From the NCBI GenBank assembly GCA_028066355.1, contig JALCBP010000020.1:1-41395 (forward strand): a stretch of 41,395 nucleotides of DNA, read 5' to 3'. A program made the position numbers and the translations under genes. Under the pieces are notes generated by a model that ran no database searches, was not told the DNA's origin, and worked only from the letters and a program-made list of their open reading frames with translations. Source of the stretch: UBA1268 sp002694955 (GTDB lineage Bacteria > Planctomycetota > Planctomycetia > Pirellulales > UBA1268). Shown in pieces: positions 17,554 through 25,546 of this stretch (position 1 is its first letter; each line of letters begins with the position of its first letter).

Positions 17554-18594
17554 TTACGCACTTTTCCGAATCTCCAAGACGGCTGGTGGCACTCCAAGCT
17601 TTGTGCATCGAAGAACATCAAGCACCCGCGTTGCTATCTCAAGAGCAGCAGAACCTGCAGATGCACTTACGCGGGGCTCAACGCCCTGAGCACATGCATG
17701 TAAAAAGTCATCATGTTCTAAAGCAATTGCATTGGAATCAGGCACTGTCAACGCCTGATAGGGAAGTACACTTTTGAAAAAAGCATCTTTTGCACTCGCA
17801 CGCTCTCCCATTGGCACTGAATCAGCAACAAATCTCCCAGCCGCTACTTCCTCAGAGCTGGAAACAACACCAACGGTTTTTGCATTAAAGTCAACAGAGA
17901 CCATGGACTCAGTCGTCCACATAGAGAGCTGCCGAGTCAACACAGGATTAATACGTGACGCCATGAGGTCAGCGACTAGCCCTGAACCAAAAGTAAGCCT
18001 TGCTTTCACAACATCTTCGTGCCCACCTGTGGCGACAATGCCGTTCGATTCAATATTTTCCAGCCGACCAGGCTGTAAAGACAGAACGAGGTCGATGTCG
18101 TGAATCATCAGATCGAAAACAACACCAACATCAAGCGACCGATATGTGAATGGAGCTAAACGAGCGGCCTGGATAACAAGTGGTCTTCCTGGTTGCTCAC
18201 ATGCTAGAGCCCAGGCTGGATTAAAGCGTTCCACATGCCCGACAGCAGCCACACGACCATACCGTCGCGCAGTCACAACAATCGCTCGTGCATCCTCTAC
18301 GGTCGCAGCAATTGGTTTTTCAATAAGCAGATCGACACCTGCCTCTAACAGAGGTAATGCAACCTTTGCATGAAGTCCTGTTGGTGCTGCCACAACTGCT
18401 GCATCAACATGGCCAACAAGGTCTTCAGGGTCACTATATGATTCACAACCGTGCGACTCAGCAACCGCTGAAGCGACGTCAAGAATTGGATCAACAACGC
18501 CGACGAGTTTGCAATCATCTCGGCTGGCCAGCAACCGGGCATGGATCTTCCCCAAGTGCCCACAACCAACAACACCAACTCGCGTACAACTCAT
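17554..18594 (-). CDS. Gfo/Idh/MocA-family NAD(P)-dependent oxidoreductase linked to lpxC
   Basis: 346 residues, ATG with AAGGAGG four bases upstream. N-terminal Rossmann fold with GCGHLG at 10-15, the EKP motif at 92-94, then GHVERFNP at 119-126 and a DxxIHDIDL helix at 161-169 carrying the usual catalytic His165. Family members oxidise or reduce sugar hydroxyls with NAD(P). It lies 63 bases after lpxC. Some Gfo/Idh enzymes coded in lipid A loci (GnnA type) oxidise the 3-OH of UDP-GlcNAc before GnnB transamination, and they carry a similar GHxERFNP stretch, so a UDP-sugar role is a reasonable guess. No gnnB or lpxA is in the window, so this is not settled. Confidence 0.88.
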   Translation of the reverse strand: MSCTRVGVVGCGHLGKIHARLLASRDDCKLVGVVDPILDVASAVAESHGCESYSDPEDLVGHVDAAVVAAPTGLHAKVALPLLEAGVDLLIEKPIAATVEDARAIVVTARRYGRVAAVGHVERFNPAWALACEQPGRPLVIQAARLAPFTYRSLDVGVVFDLMIHDIDLVLSLQPGRLENIESNGIVATGGHEDVVKARLTFGSGLVADLMASRINPVLTRQLSMWTTESMVSVDFNAKTVGVVSSSEEVAAGRFVADSVPMGERASAKDAFFKSVLPYQALTVPDSNAIALEHDDFLHACAQGVEPRVSASAGSAALEIATRVLDVLRCTKLGVPPAVLEIRKSA

Positions 18595-18657
18595 TACGGC
18601 CTCCTTGCCGTGGTGGCACCACTAAAAACAATTTTTCTTAACGCTTCCTTGTGTTCC

Positions 18658-19578
18658 CTACACCCGAGCTTCTGCCTCCAATACTGCAGCCAATGCCTCT
18701 GCATTCAAACGATGGCCGCTCCTGTGTGCTATGACATCACCATAAAACGGCCTTCCAGACAGGAACAGATCACCGATAACATCCAGAACTTTATGTCTCG
18801 CACACTCATTAGGCCACCGCAATTCGTTCTCAATCGGCCCATTCTCACCGAATACGACGAGATCTTGAGTTGTAACTGTCAGCCCCACACCCTCTGCCTG
18901 CAATTTTCGAGCTTCCTCCTCCAACAGAAATGTTCGAGCGGCAGCAATATCTTTCCGGTAACTATCGGGTGACACTGCAACCTCGTATTGTTGTGGTGGT
19001 ATTGGCGAGCCTGGATAGTCTACTGAGTAACACACGCGAAGGCCCATCGTTGTGGGTGGCGCAACTTTTATCTCCGCATCACCAGTCGTAGCCGAAATTG
19101 CCAGCGGTGACCGAACAACAAGTGGGTTCGTTACAGACCCATCAAGAGACTTTGTGCCTACTCGATCAATAGCAGCAACATAGGCATCCGCAGACCCATC
19201 GAGACCGGGGAGTTCAGCTGCATTAAGACCAATTTCACAACAGTCAATACCCATCGCTGCAAGTGCGCTCAGCACATGCTCAACCATCTCAATTCTAGCT
19301 TCACCTACTTGGAGATTCGTTCGTTTTTCTGCATCAATACGATTGTGGAGAGAAACTGGAACACATGCTCCATCAAGATCTTCACGAATGAAACGGATAC
19401 CCGAATCGGCCACACCGGGGCGTAACTCAACGTGATTCTCAACCCCACTCCAGTAGCCAGTACCGACTACACTCACTGAACGACAGAGGGTTTGCTGCGG
19501 CCGACACTTCACTTGCTTTTCCACCGCGTGATTACCCGTGGGGACGGCTCCAATTGCAGTTTCTAGACAGTAGCCCAC
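18658..19578 (-). CDS. lpxC: UDP-3-O-acyl-N-acetylglucosamine deacetylase (LpxC)
   Basis: 306 residues from a GTG; the family normally begins close to residue 28, so GTGs at codons 19 or 23 may be the true start. LpxC performs the committed, zinc-dependent deacetylation of lipid A synthesis in the cytoplasm. Zinc ligands are visible: His101 in the VEHVLSAL segment, and His262 and Asp266 in ARHKVLD. His289 in HRSGHRLN matches the general catalytic His. The usual GxGLHSG near the N terminus reads GTGYWSG (39-45), a mild variant. Its presence argues for a Gram-negative outer membrane with lipid A. It sits between ompH and the oxidoreductase on the same strand. Confidence 0.96.
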   Translation of the reverse strand: MGYCLETAIGAVPTGNHAVEKQVKCRPQQTLCRSVSVVGTGYWSGVENHVELRPGVADSGIRFIREDLDGACVPVSLHNRIDAEKRTNLQVGEARIEMVEHVLSALAAMGIDCCEIGLNAAELPGLDGSADAYVAAIDRVGTKSLDGSVTNPLVVRSPLAISATTGDAEIKVAPPTTMGLRVCYSVDYPGSPIPPQQYEVAVSPDSYRKDIAAARTFLLEEEARKLQAEGVGLTVTTQDLVVFGENGPIENELRWPNECARHKVLDVIGDLFLSGRPFYGDVIAHRSGHRLNAEALAAVLEAEARV

Positions 19579-19674
19579 CTATTGGCGAGAGATAAAGCAA
19601 CCTGATCATCAAAGGCAGGCCTGAAAGTCCCAAAGGAAACCTGTCCATTCGATACGTTCAGCGAGCAAGAGACA

Positions 19675-19702
19675 CAGCGGGAATCATTGTGATTCACCGC
19701 TG
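19675..19702 (-). terminator. Strong hairpin between ompH and lpxC
   Basis: CAGCGG-GAATCA and TGATTC-A-CCGCTG pair as a 12-bp stem with one bulged A and a TTG loop. It lies 22 bases after the ompH stop. On the minus strand it is followed by TGTCTCTTG, a poor U-tract, so it may be a weak or partial terminator, or an RNA-stability element tuning ompH against lpxC. Confidence 0.5.
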
Positions 19703-19724
19703 CTCTCCATACTGACAAAAAGTG

Positions 19725-20354
19725 TTAACGATTCACTGGCTGTTGACCTGGAGCACTTGCAACTGCCCCAGCGTTCAACATTCGCAAGATATCTGGCGTA
19801 ATATCAATCGTCTTGTCGTAGTAGACAAGTGGCTTTGTGATTCCCCGGAGCACCTGCTCACGATTTCCTGAATCCACAGCGTCACCATCAAACCGATGCA
19901 CAACTGCAATCCCATGCTCTTGAGAAAATTTAGTCACAGCCTGCTGGATTTCACCAAACACCTCATGGTAAACAGCGGCCTCACGATCCATAAAGTCTTT
20001 CTTCTGCAGCTGACCATTCACATTGAAATCGCCTTGAGCCTTGGCGACCTCGGCTTCAAGTTTTTTATATTCCGGCGTACCAGGATTGAAACCCTTCAAC
20101 TGCTCGACGAGCCCATTGATACGGTCTCGTTCCGCTTTAAGACCATTCTCAGCAGCCATCACTTCATCTCGCATTTTATCCATCAAGGATTTGAAACGAG
20201 TGTGATTTTTGAAAATATACCCAACATCAATGACGGCTTGATGAGTTGCTGGGGGTCTTGCGCCCTGAGCCTGAACGGTATTTAAAGGAAGACTTATAAT
20301 CATGCCGACAAACAGACCGATTAAACTTCCATGAATAGCCAAATGTCGCTTCAC
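19725..20354 (-). CDS. ompH: OmpH/Skp-family periplasmic chaperone-like protein
   Basis: 210 residues from the GTG at 20354, chosen because AAGGAG lies 8 bases upstream and a clean signal peptide follows (cleavage near VQAQG); the frame stays open further up to 20471. The mature protein begins with a beta strand containing IDVGYIFKNH, as in OmpH proteins, then a long charged alpha-helical hairpin (about 50-130) and a C-terminal strand region with ITPDILRML. Skp/OmpH trimers hold unfolded outer-membrane proteins. Adjacency to lpxC matches the common envelope-biogenesis gene order (skp near lpx genes). A Gln/Pro-containing tail ends the protein. Confidence 0.88.
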   Translation of the reverse strand: MKRHLAIHGSLIGLFVGMIISLPLNTVQAQGARPPATHQAVIDVGYIFKNHTRFKSLMDKMRDEVMAAENGLKAERDRINGLVEQLKGFNPGTPEYKKLEAEVAKAQGDFNVNGQLQKKDFMDREAAVYHEVFGEIQQAVTKFSQEHGIAVVHRFDGDAVDSGNREQVLRGITKPLVYYDKTIDITPDILRMLNAGAVASAPGQQPVNR

Positions 20355-20509
20355 GAGATGCACTCCTTGCGTAATTGTCACGAGAAAACCGCCTAAACCT
20401 GACGCCTTTCCGGCACGTTCGCGAGAACCAATATCGCGGAACGATGAACGGGATATTGGCAGGCATGGCAATATGGCTCAAGATCAATTCAATGCCTAAA
20501 AACAGGACA

Positions 20510-22393
20510 TCAGCGAGGGTCGCCAAGCGTAACCGAGAGAGTCACCTCTTTTCCATTCCTGCGAACAACCACTGGAACGGTCTCTCCCGCCTTGTGTTTA
20601 CGAAGTGCACTATCAAAATCCTCGAGACCCGAAATCGCACTTTCACCCAATCTCACAATGACATCACCGCCTTCAAGGCCAGCTTCGGCAGCAGGTGACT
20701 TTTTTGAGACTCCCGTAATTGCGTAGCCGCCGCCTGGCTTTGCAAAATCAGGAATACTACCAAAGTAGGGGCGGTCCCCACCGCCTCCCATGAATGGCTT
20801 GCTTGCCACTTCGAGATACTTAGGGGGGGTGGTCACCGTTGCTAGTTCACGAACTACATTAGCGACAAGACGACTAATCCTTGCCATCCCTGCGTAATTA
20901 ACTTTGTCCGCGGTGTCGGTGGGGCGGTGGTAGTCAGTATGAGAACCCGTAAAGAGATGAAGCACTGGGATTTTACGGGCATAAAAACTTGAGTGATCAC
21001 TCGGGCCAAAGCCACCGGGCTCTTTTGCTATACCGAAACCTGCTTGCAACGCAAGACGATCTACCATCGCATCAAGCCCGGCTCCGGTTCCGGTTCCGTG
21101 GACAATTACCTTCTCATCAACGAGCCTGCCAACCATATCAAGATTGACCATTGCAGCAGTTCGCTTTAATGGCAGCAAAGGGTTGGCTACATAATGCCCA
21201 CTTCCAAGGAGACCTCGCTCTTCACCGGCAAATGCAATGAACACAATGGTTCGCGGAAAAGGTCCCTCTGCCCGCAGTTGCCTCGCTACCTCTAACAGGG
21301 CTGCCGTGCCACTTGCGTTATCATCGGCACCGTGATGGATAGCCCGCGTTCCTGGTGCGAGTGAGCTGCTATCCCCGTAACCCAAATGATCATAATGAGC
21401 ACCAAGAACAACCACATCGGGCGCATCAGTTTCGTCGTCACCAAAACCAACACCAGGAATCACACCCACGATATTTTCAGCATCTGTCTGCTGCCGCTGA
21501 ATCGTTATCTCCCCTTTCAACCGCCATCCGTCAAGCACCCGACTCTGAGGCTCCAGTGTGCGATCAATCTCAGCCTCCAGAGATGCAACCGTTGAACCAG
21601 TGGCCCGCTTGATCACATCTGCTACGACACTACGGCTCACCTGAAGAACCGGCATCGAGCGGCCATTCTCACCACCTCCAGCACGACGAAAATCCATCAG
21701 GGCGTCTGGCTCGGTTGCAGACGCATCATTACAGAACACAACTGCAGCCGCTTCATGCTCCGATGCATTTGCAATCTTTCTAACGAGAGCTGCATGCTGT
21801 GTGGCTTGATTACCATTGAAAACGCTGTGGGGATTTTCCTTCTGAGGCTCCTGCCGGAGGACAATCACTGCCTTGGACACAACGCTTTTGCCGAGTGGTT
21901 CGTAGTCGTCGTATTCTTGTTCAGGAGCTGTGATTCCATAACCGGCAAATGCCAAAGGCAAATCAAATGCGCCGCTTCCGCCAACAGCCAGTGGCGTAAA
22001 AGTTTTGCCTAATTCGAGTGGTACCGAAACTTCTCCGGCCCCATCCTCTGCCACCTTGATAATCTGAGCATGGTTTGCCTGCATCTTCGGTAAAGTAGCC
22101 TCGAGCGTCATCATAAACGACTGCTCCCTGAGACCATTGATCGGCTCCAGCCCTATCTCATCGAATTTCCGACTGATCCATTCCGATGCGTCGCGTATTC
22201 CTTTTGTACCGGGCCCACGCCCTTCTCGCTCTGGTGCCGCGAGCCAAGTCACATCAGCCCGCAACCGCTTTTCTACGTTCTCGTCGGGCTGAACACGCGG
22301 GGATTCCGCCAATAACGAGTTCGCCCATAGGAAACAGAACGCGATCGCATACCCACACAGACGAAATTTACTGTGCTCACAAAAACCAAACAT
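20510..22393 (-). CDS. Secreted M28-family aminopeptidase with C-terminal PDZ domain
   Basis: 627 residues from the ATG at 22393, chosen because an AGGAGG lies just upstream and a signal peptide follows (cleavage near LLAES); the frame is open to 22516. After a PA-like insert (about 95-290) comes the di-zinc peptidase core: His333 and Asp335 (GAHYDH), Asp357 (GADDN), the GEE pair at 391-392, Asp419 (NLDMVG) and His489 (DYHRPTD). The last 85 residues form a PDZ domain (SPAAEAGLEGGDVIVRLG). M28 enzymes remove N-terminal residues from peptides; the PDZ domain may dock substrate or a partner. Related PA-M28-PDZ proteins occur in planctomycetes and other bacteria. It lies 155 bases upstream of ompH on the same strand. 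Confidence 0.93.
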   Translation of the reverse strand: MFGFCEHSKFRLCGYAIAFCFLWANSLLAESPRVQPDENVEKRLRADVTWLAAPEREGRGPGTKGIRDASEWISRKFDEIGLEPINGLREQSFMMTLEATLPKMQANHAQIIKVAEDGAGEVSVPLELGKTFTPLAVGGSGAFDLPLAFAGYGITAPEQEYDDYEPLGKSVVSKAVIVLRQEPQKENPHSVFNGNQATQHAALVRKIANASEHEAAAVVFCNDASATEPDALMDFRRAGGGENGRSMPVLQVSRSVVADVIKRATGSTVASLEAEIDRTLEPQSRVLDGWRLKGEITIQRQQTDAENIVGVIPGVGFGDDETDAPDVVVLGAHYDHLGYGDSSSLAPGTRAIHHGADDNASGTAALLEVARQLRAEGPFPRTIVFIAFAGEERGLLGSGHYVANPLLPLKRTAAMVNLDMVGRLVDEKVIVHGTGTGAGLDAMVDRLALQAGFGIAKEPGGFGPSDHSSFYARKIPVLHLFTGSHTDYHRPTDTADKVNYAGMARISRLVANVVRELATVTTPPKYLEVASKPFMGGGGDRPYFGSIPDFAKPGGGYAITGVSKKSPAAEAGLEGGDVIVRLGESAISGLEDFDSALRKHKAGETVPVVVRRNGKEVTLSVTLGDPR

Positions 22394-22697
22394 AAACCTC
22401 CTACGTTTTCCTGTTGATGGGGAGGTCTTGAGCGTGCCGACAAAAAACCATGCACCAGAATTGGCTCGGGGCGAATCACCATGATGCTCGAAAGCCTTAA
22501 CACGCATTTTTTCCACCCCTCATCAGTACTAATGGCACGCTCATTCCGATTCTCCGCTATGGCTATACACCTGGTAGTCAAAAACACCGAAACTATTTTA
22601 GCAGTGCAAAGAGATATCGTTGAGACTTTTTCAGATCCGGCTGCAACCATATCGAGCCAACTGCACAGGCGTATGCTAAAATAAGAAAAAAGGGAAC
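22394..22697. other. Divergent intergenic region
   Basis: 304 bases between the M28 peptidase (minus) and the histidine kinase (plus). It should hold both promoters. TAAAAT at about 22676-22681 is a possible -10 for the kinase but no matching -35 is evident. No other gene or structured element was found. Confidence 0.45.
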
Positions 22698-24476
22698 ATG
22701 AGCATCGAAAAATTTGGCAGACAACTCGCGCCGTCTCTCTACGTCATCCAAGGACGTAGTCAGGGCAGTCACTTTGACCTAGCTTCGCTAACTTCCGATG
22801 ACAGCGATCAAGCAATTGGCATTGGTCGTGAAAAAGGCAATCGCATTGTTGTTGAGGATCATGAGGCCTCTCGCAGACATGCAGAAATCCGGAAACACAA
22901 TGACACCTTTTTCCTGACTGATCTCAACAGTTCAAACGGAACATTTTTGAATAACAGCCGCATCTCCGAGGCTGAACTCAAATCGGGAGACCGCATCCAG
23001 ATCGGACGCACGCTTTTCCTCTATTCCCAAGGTGAGAGCGAACACCAGCCATCCGCCAACGTCGAAATTGTTGGAACAGAATCTGGTGATGACGGATCGC
23101 GAATTATTGCTGCGGTTCCAGATAAATTGGGACCAAACCTTCCGCCACTCCCTCAGGATGACACTCAAAATCACTGGCTCGTTCAAGCTCAGAATAACTT
23201 GGATGTGATGTATCGAACCGCGCTTGCGGTAAGTCACACACTCGATATTGATGACCTCCTCGACAGAATACTTCACCTTGTTTTTGATTGGGTAGAGGCC
23301 GATCGAGGCTGCATTATGTTGCGGGACGAAGAAACCGGCCAACTCATCACCAAAGCGCGTCGAGATCGCGAAGCTGGCACGAACTCATCAATGACTATCA
23401 GCCGCACTATTCTTGACTATGTGCTCGAACGTCACGAAGGTGTCCTCACAAGCAACGCTCAAGGGGACGATCGCTTTCGTTCCGGACAGAGTGTCTTGCG
23501 AACTGGTGTTCATGAAGCCATCTGTGTGCCGATGCAAGGCCGGTACGGCCAGATCGGTGTTCTTTATGTAGACACACTTACCCCACTCGGCGAGATGATG
23601 GCATCAGGTGGTCAGCGATTTAGTGATGAACATCTGAAACTTATGGTTGCGATCGGTCATCAGGCAGCGCTTGCTGTTGAAGATACTACATACTACTCAG
23701 CAATGGTTCAGTCAGAACGACTGGCCGCTGTTGGACAGACAATCGCAACGCTCTCTCATCACATTAAGAACATTCTTCAAGGAATTCATGGAGGGAGTTA
23801 CCTTGTCGAGATGGGCCTCGATAAAAATGACCTTGGGGTGACTGACAAAGGATGGGGTATTGTGCGTCGAAATCAGCATAAGATTTCCTCTCTCGTCATG
23901 GACATGCTTTCATTCAGCAAAGATCGAAAACCTGAGCCGGGTCCATCAGATATTCCGGCACTTCTTGCCGATATTGTCGAAACCGTGAAGCAGCGGGCAG
24001 AAGACGCAGAAATATCGATACGTTGCCAAATAGCTGAAAACTACCCTGTAGTTCTTTGTGACTCAGAAGCTCTTTCACGAGCCATTTTGAATGTCGTAAC
24101 AAATGCAATCGACGCTGTTGAAGAACAGACGAATGGAAGAGTCGATATTACAACCGAAATTGATGAGAAACGGGAGACTGTCCGAATTTGTGTCACCGAC
24201 AACGGCCCGGGCATACCAGCGGACACCCTGCCTGATATATTCAATCTCTTTGTATCAACGAAAGGTGCAAAAGGAACAGGGCTAGGGCTTACCGTAAGTC
24301 AGAAAATCCTGCGAGAACATGGTGGTGATATCTCTGTTGAAAGTACTGCCACTCATGGAACATGCTTTACACTGTCCTTCCCGCTCCTTTTTGCTGAGCA
24401 GACTACTGCCAGCAAGCGGGGCACAGTCACAGATGTACCGCTACCAGCTGATTTTGATGCTTCCATAACGCCCTGA
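22698..24476 (+). CDS. FHA-GAF sensor histidine kinase
   Basis: 592 residues, ATG preceded by AAGGG. Domains in order: FHA at about 38-110 (GIGR, Ser58-Arg-Arg-His61, NSSNGTFLN), which binds phosphothreonine; GAF at about 175-330, a small-ligand or redox sensor; a dimerisation/phosphoacceptor helix with LSHHIKN at 352-358, His354 the likely phosphorylated residue; then the HATPase domain with the N box near Asn469, DNGPGIP at 501-507 and GTGLGL at 526-531. The residue after the phosphoacceptor is His instead of the more common Glu. There are no membrane helices, so it is cytoplasmic. No response regulator is adjacent. FHA plus histidine kinase suggests crosstalk between Ser/Thr kinase and two-component signalling. 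Confidence 0.92.
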   Translation: MSIEKFGRQLAPSLYVIQGRSQGSHFDLASLTSDDSDQAIGIGREKGNRIVVEDHEASRRHAEIRKHNDTFFLTDLNSSNGTFLNNSRISEAELKSGDRIQIGRTLFLYSQGESEHQPSANVEIVGTESGDDGSRIIAAVPDKLGPNLPPLPQDDTQNHWLVQAQNNLDVMYRTALAVSHTLDIDDLLDRILHLVFDWVEADRGCIMLRDEETGQLITKARRDREAGTNSSMTISRTILDYVLERHEGVLTSNAQGDDRFRSGQSVLRTGVHEAICVPMQGRYGQIGVLYVDTLTPLGEMMASGGQRFSDEHLKLMVAIGHQAALAVEDTTYYSAMVQSERLAAVGQTIATLSHHIKNILQGIHGGSYLVEMGLDKNDLGVTDKGWGIVRRNQHKISSLVMDMLSFSKDRKPEPGPSDIPALLADIVETVKQRAEDAEISIRCQIAENYPVVLCDSEALSRAILNVVTNAIDAVEEQTNGRVDITTEIDEKRETVRICVTDNGPGIPADTLPDIFNLFVSTKGAKGTGLGLTVSQKILREHGGDISVESTATHGTCFTLSFPLLFAEQTTASKRGTVTDVPLPADFDASITP

Positions 24477-24498
24477 ATACGCCTAGGAACATCAGGCA

Positions 24499-25464
24499 TC
24501 AAGACAAGGAGGCGTACTTGCGAAGCCCATCGAGAACACCCTGGATATCGGGTGGAAGTGGTGACGAAAACGTCACTCGCTCCCCAGTTGTAGGATGCTT
24601 CAGTGTGATTGATTCGGCATGAAGCGCCTGACGACTGAGAATCGCGGGACTGTCTTTTGGTCCGCCAAAAAATTTAGGCTTAATCGAAGACCGTCCGCTA
24701 TACAAAGCGTCAGCGAGTACCGGACACCCAATGGCCGCGAGATGCACACGAATCTGATGTGTTCGGCCAGTCTTTGGATAAACCTTGACAAGCGCTGCAC
24801 CCTTAAATCGTTCGAGAACCTCAAATCGTGTCACTGCATCTCGACTCGTTGAATGATTGCTGCGTACGGCCATCTTTTCTCTTTGGTACGGGTGTACTCC
24901 AATCGATAGTCGGATTTCATCCTGATCAAACTCCGGCTGGCCCTGTGTGATCGCAAGATAGGTTTTTTGTACTGTTCTTTTTTCAAACTGTTTTGCAAGC
25001 GCCTGGTGTGACATGTCATTTCGTGCAACAACAATGACACCGCTTGTATCTCTATCGAGACGATGGACAATTCCGGGACGCGTTGGGCCGCCCACCTGTG
25101 AAAGACCTTCCCGATCTGTGACTTCCGAAACACGACGTTCAAGATGCCATTTCAGCCCCCCGGCGAGCGTTCCTTTCCAATTTCCCTTTGCTGGATGTAC
25201 CACCATTCCCGCTGGTTTATTGACGACCGCCATTGCCTCGTCAACAAACAGAAACTCAAGCGGCATCTCCTCGGCTTCAGGACCACTTCGAGGAGGATCT
25301 GGTACGGTGAAACACACGATCGATCCTTCTTTTAGCTTGAGAGATGCTTTCGCTGTCACACCGTCGACACGTACTGCACCGCGTTCAATTGCTCGTGCGA
25401 GGTACGAACGACTATAGGCACGAAAACGCTGGCTGAGCACCTGATCGAGCCGAACGCCAGCCAA
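24499..25464 (-). CDS. rluD: RluD/RluC-family 23S rRNA pseudouridine synthase
   Basis: 321 residues from the TTG at 25464, the first conventional start codon in the frame. An S4 RNA-binding domain (RLDQVLSQRF, then GAVRVDG) at the N terminus is followed by the catalytic domain with HRLDRDTSG at 134-142 (Asp137 catalytic), then RTHQIRVHLAAIGCPVLAD near 235-255. It isomerises uridines in 23S rRNA. The S4-type sequence appears to begin about 10 residues before this TTG, and an in-frame CTG at 25533 preceded by AGAGGAG is a better translation signal, so the true protein is probably 344 residues. The gene follows the TPR-like protein on the same strand and converges on the kinase gene. Confidence 0.93.
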   Translation of the reverse strand: MAGVRLDQVLSQRFRAYSRSYLARAIERGAVRVDGVTAKASLKLKEGSIVCFTVPDPPRSGPEAEEMPLEFLFVDEAMAVVNKPAGMVVHPAKGNWKGTLAGGLKWHLERRVSEVTDREGLSQVGGPTRPGIVHRLDRDTSGVIVVARNDMSHQALAKQFEKRTVQKTYLAITQGQPEFDQDEIRLSIGVHPYQREKMAVRSNHSTSRDAVTRFEVLERFKGAALVKVYPKTGRTHQIRVHLAAIGCPVLADALYSGRSSIKPKFFGGPKDSPAILSRQALHAESITLKHPTTGERVTFSSPLPPDIQGVLDGLRKYASLS

Positions 25465-25530
25465 TGCATGATCGGCAGAAAAAGATACTTCATCACCCGG
25501 ATTGAGTATTGGGGCTGGCAGGTCAGTGTC

Positions 25531-25546
25531 CAGTGGTCACTCCTCT
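25531..25546 (-). promoter_or_regulatory. Ribosome-binding site with probable CTG start for the pseudouridine synthase
   Basis: AGAGGAG (25540-25546, minus strand) lies 6 bases before an in-frame CTG at 25531-25533. The Shine-Dalgarno overlaps the last codons of the upstream gene, whose TGA (25537-25539) lies between. No ATG or GTG exists in this 72-base stretch of the frame. It would fit translational coupling; it is inference, not proven. Confidence 0.5.
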
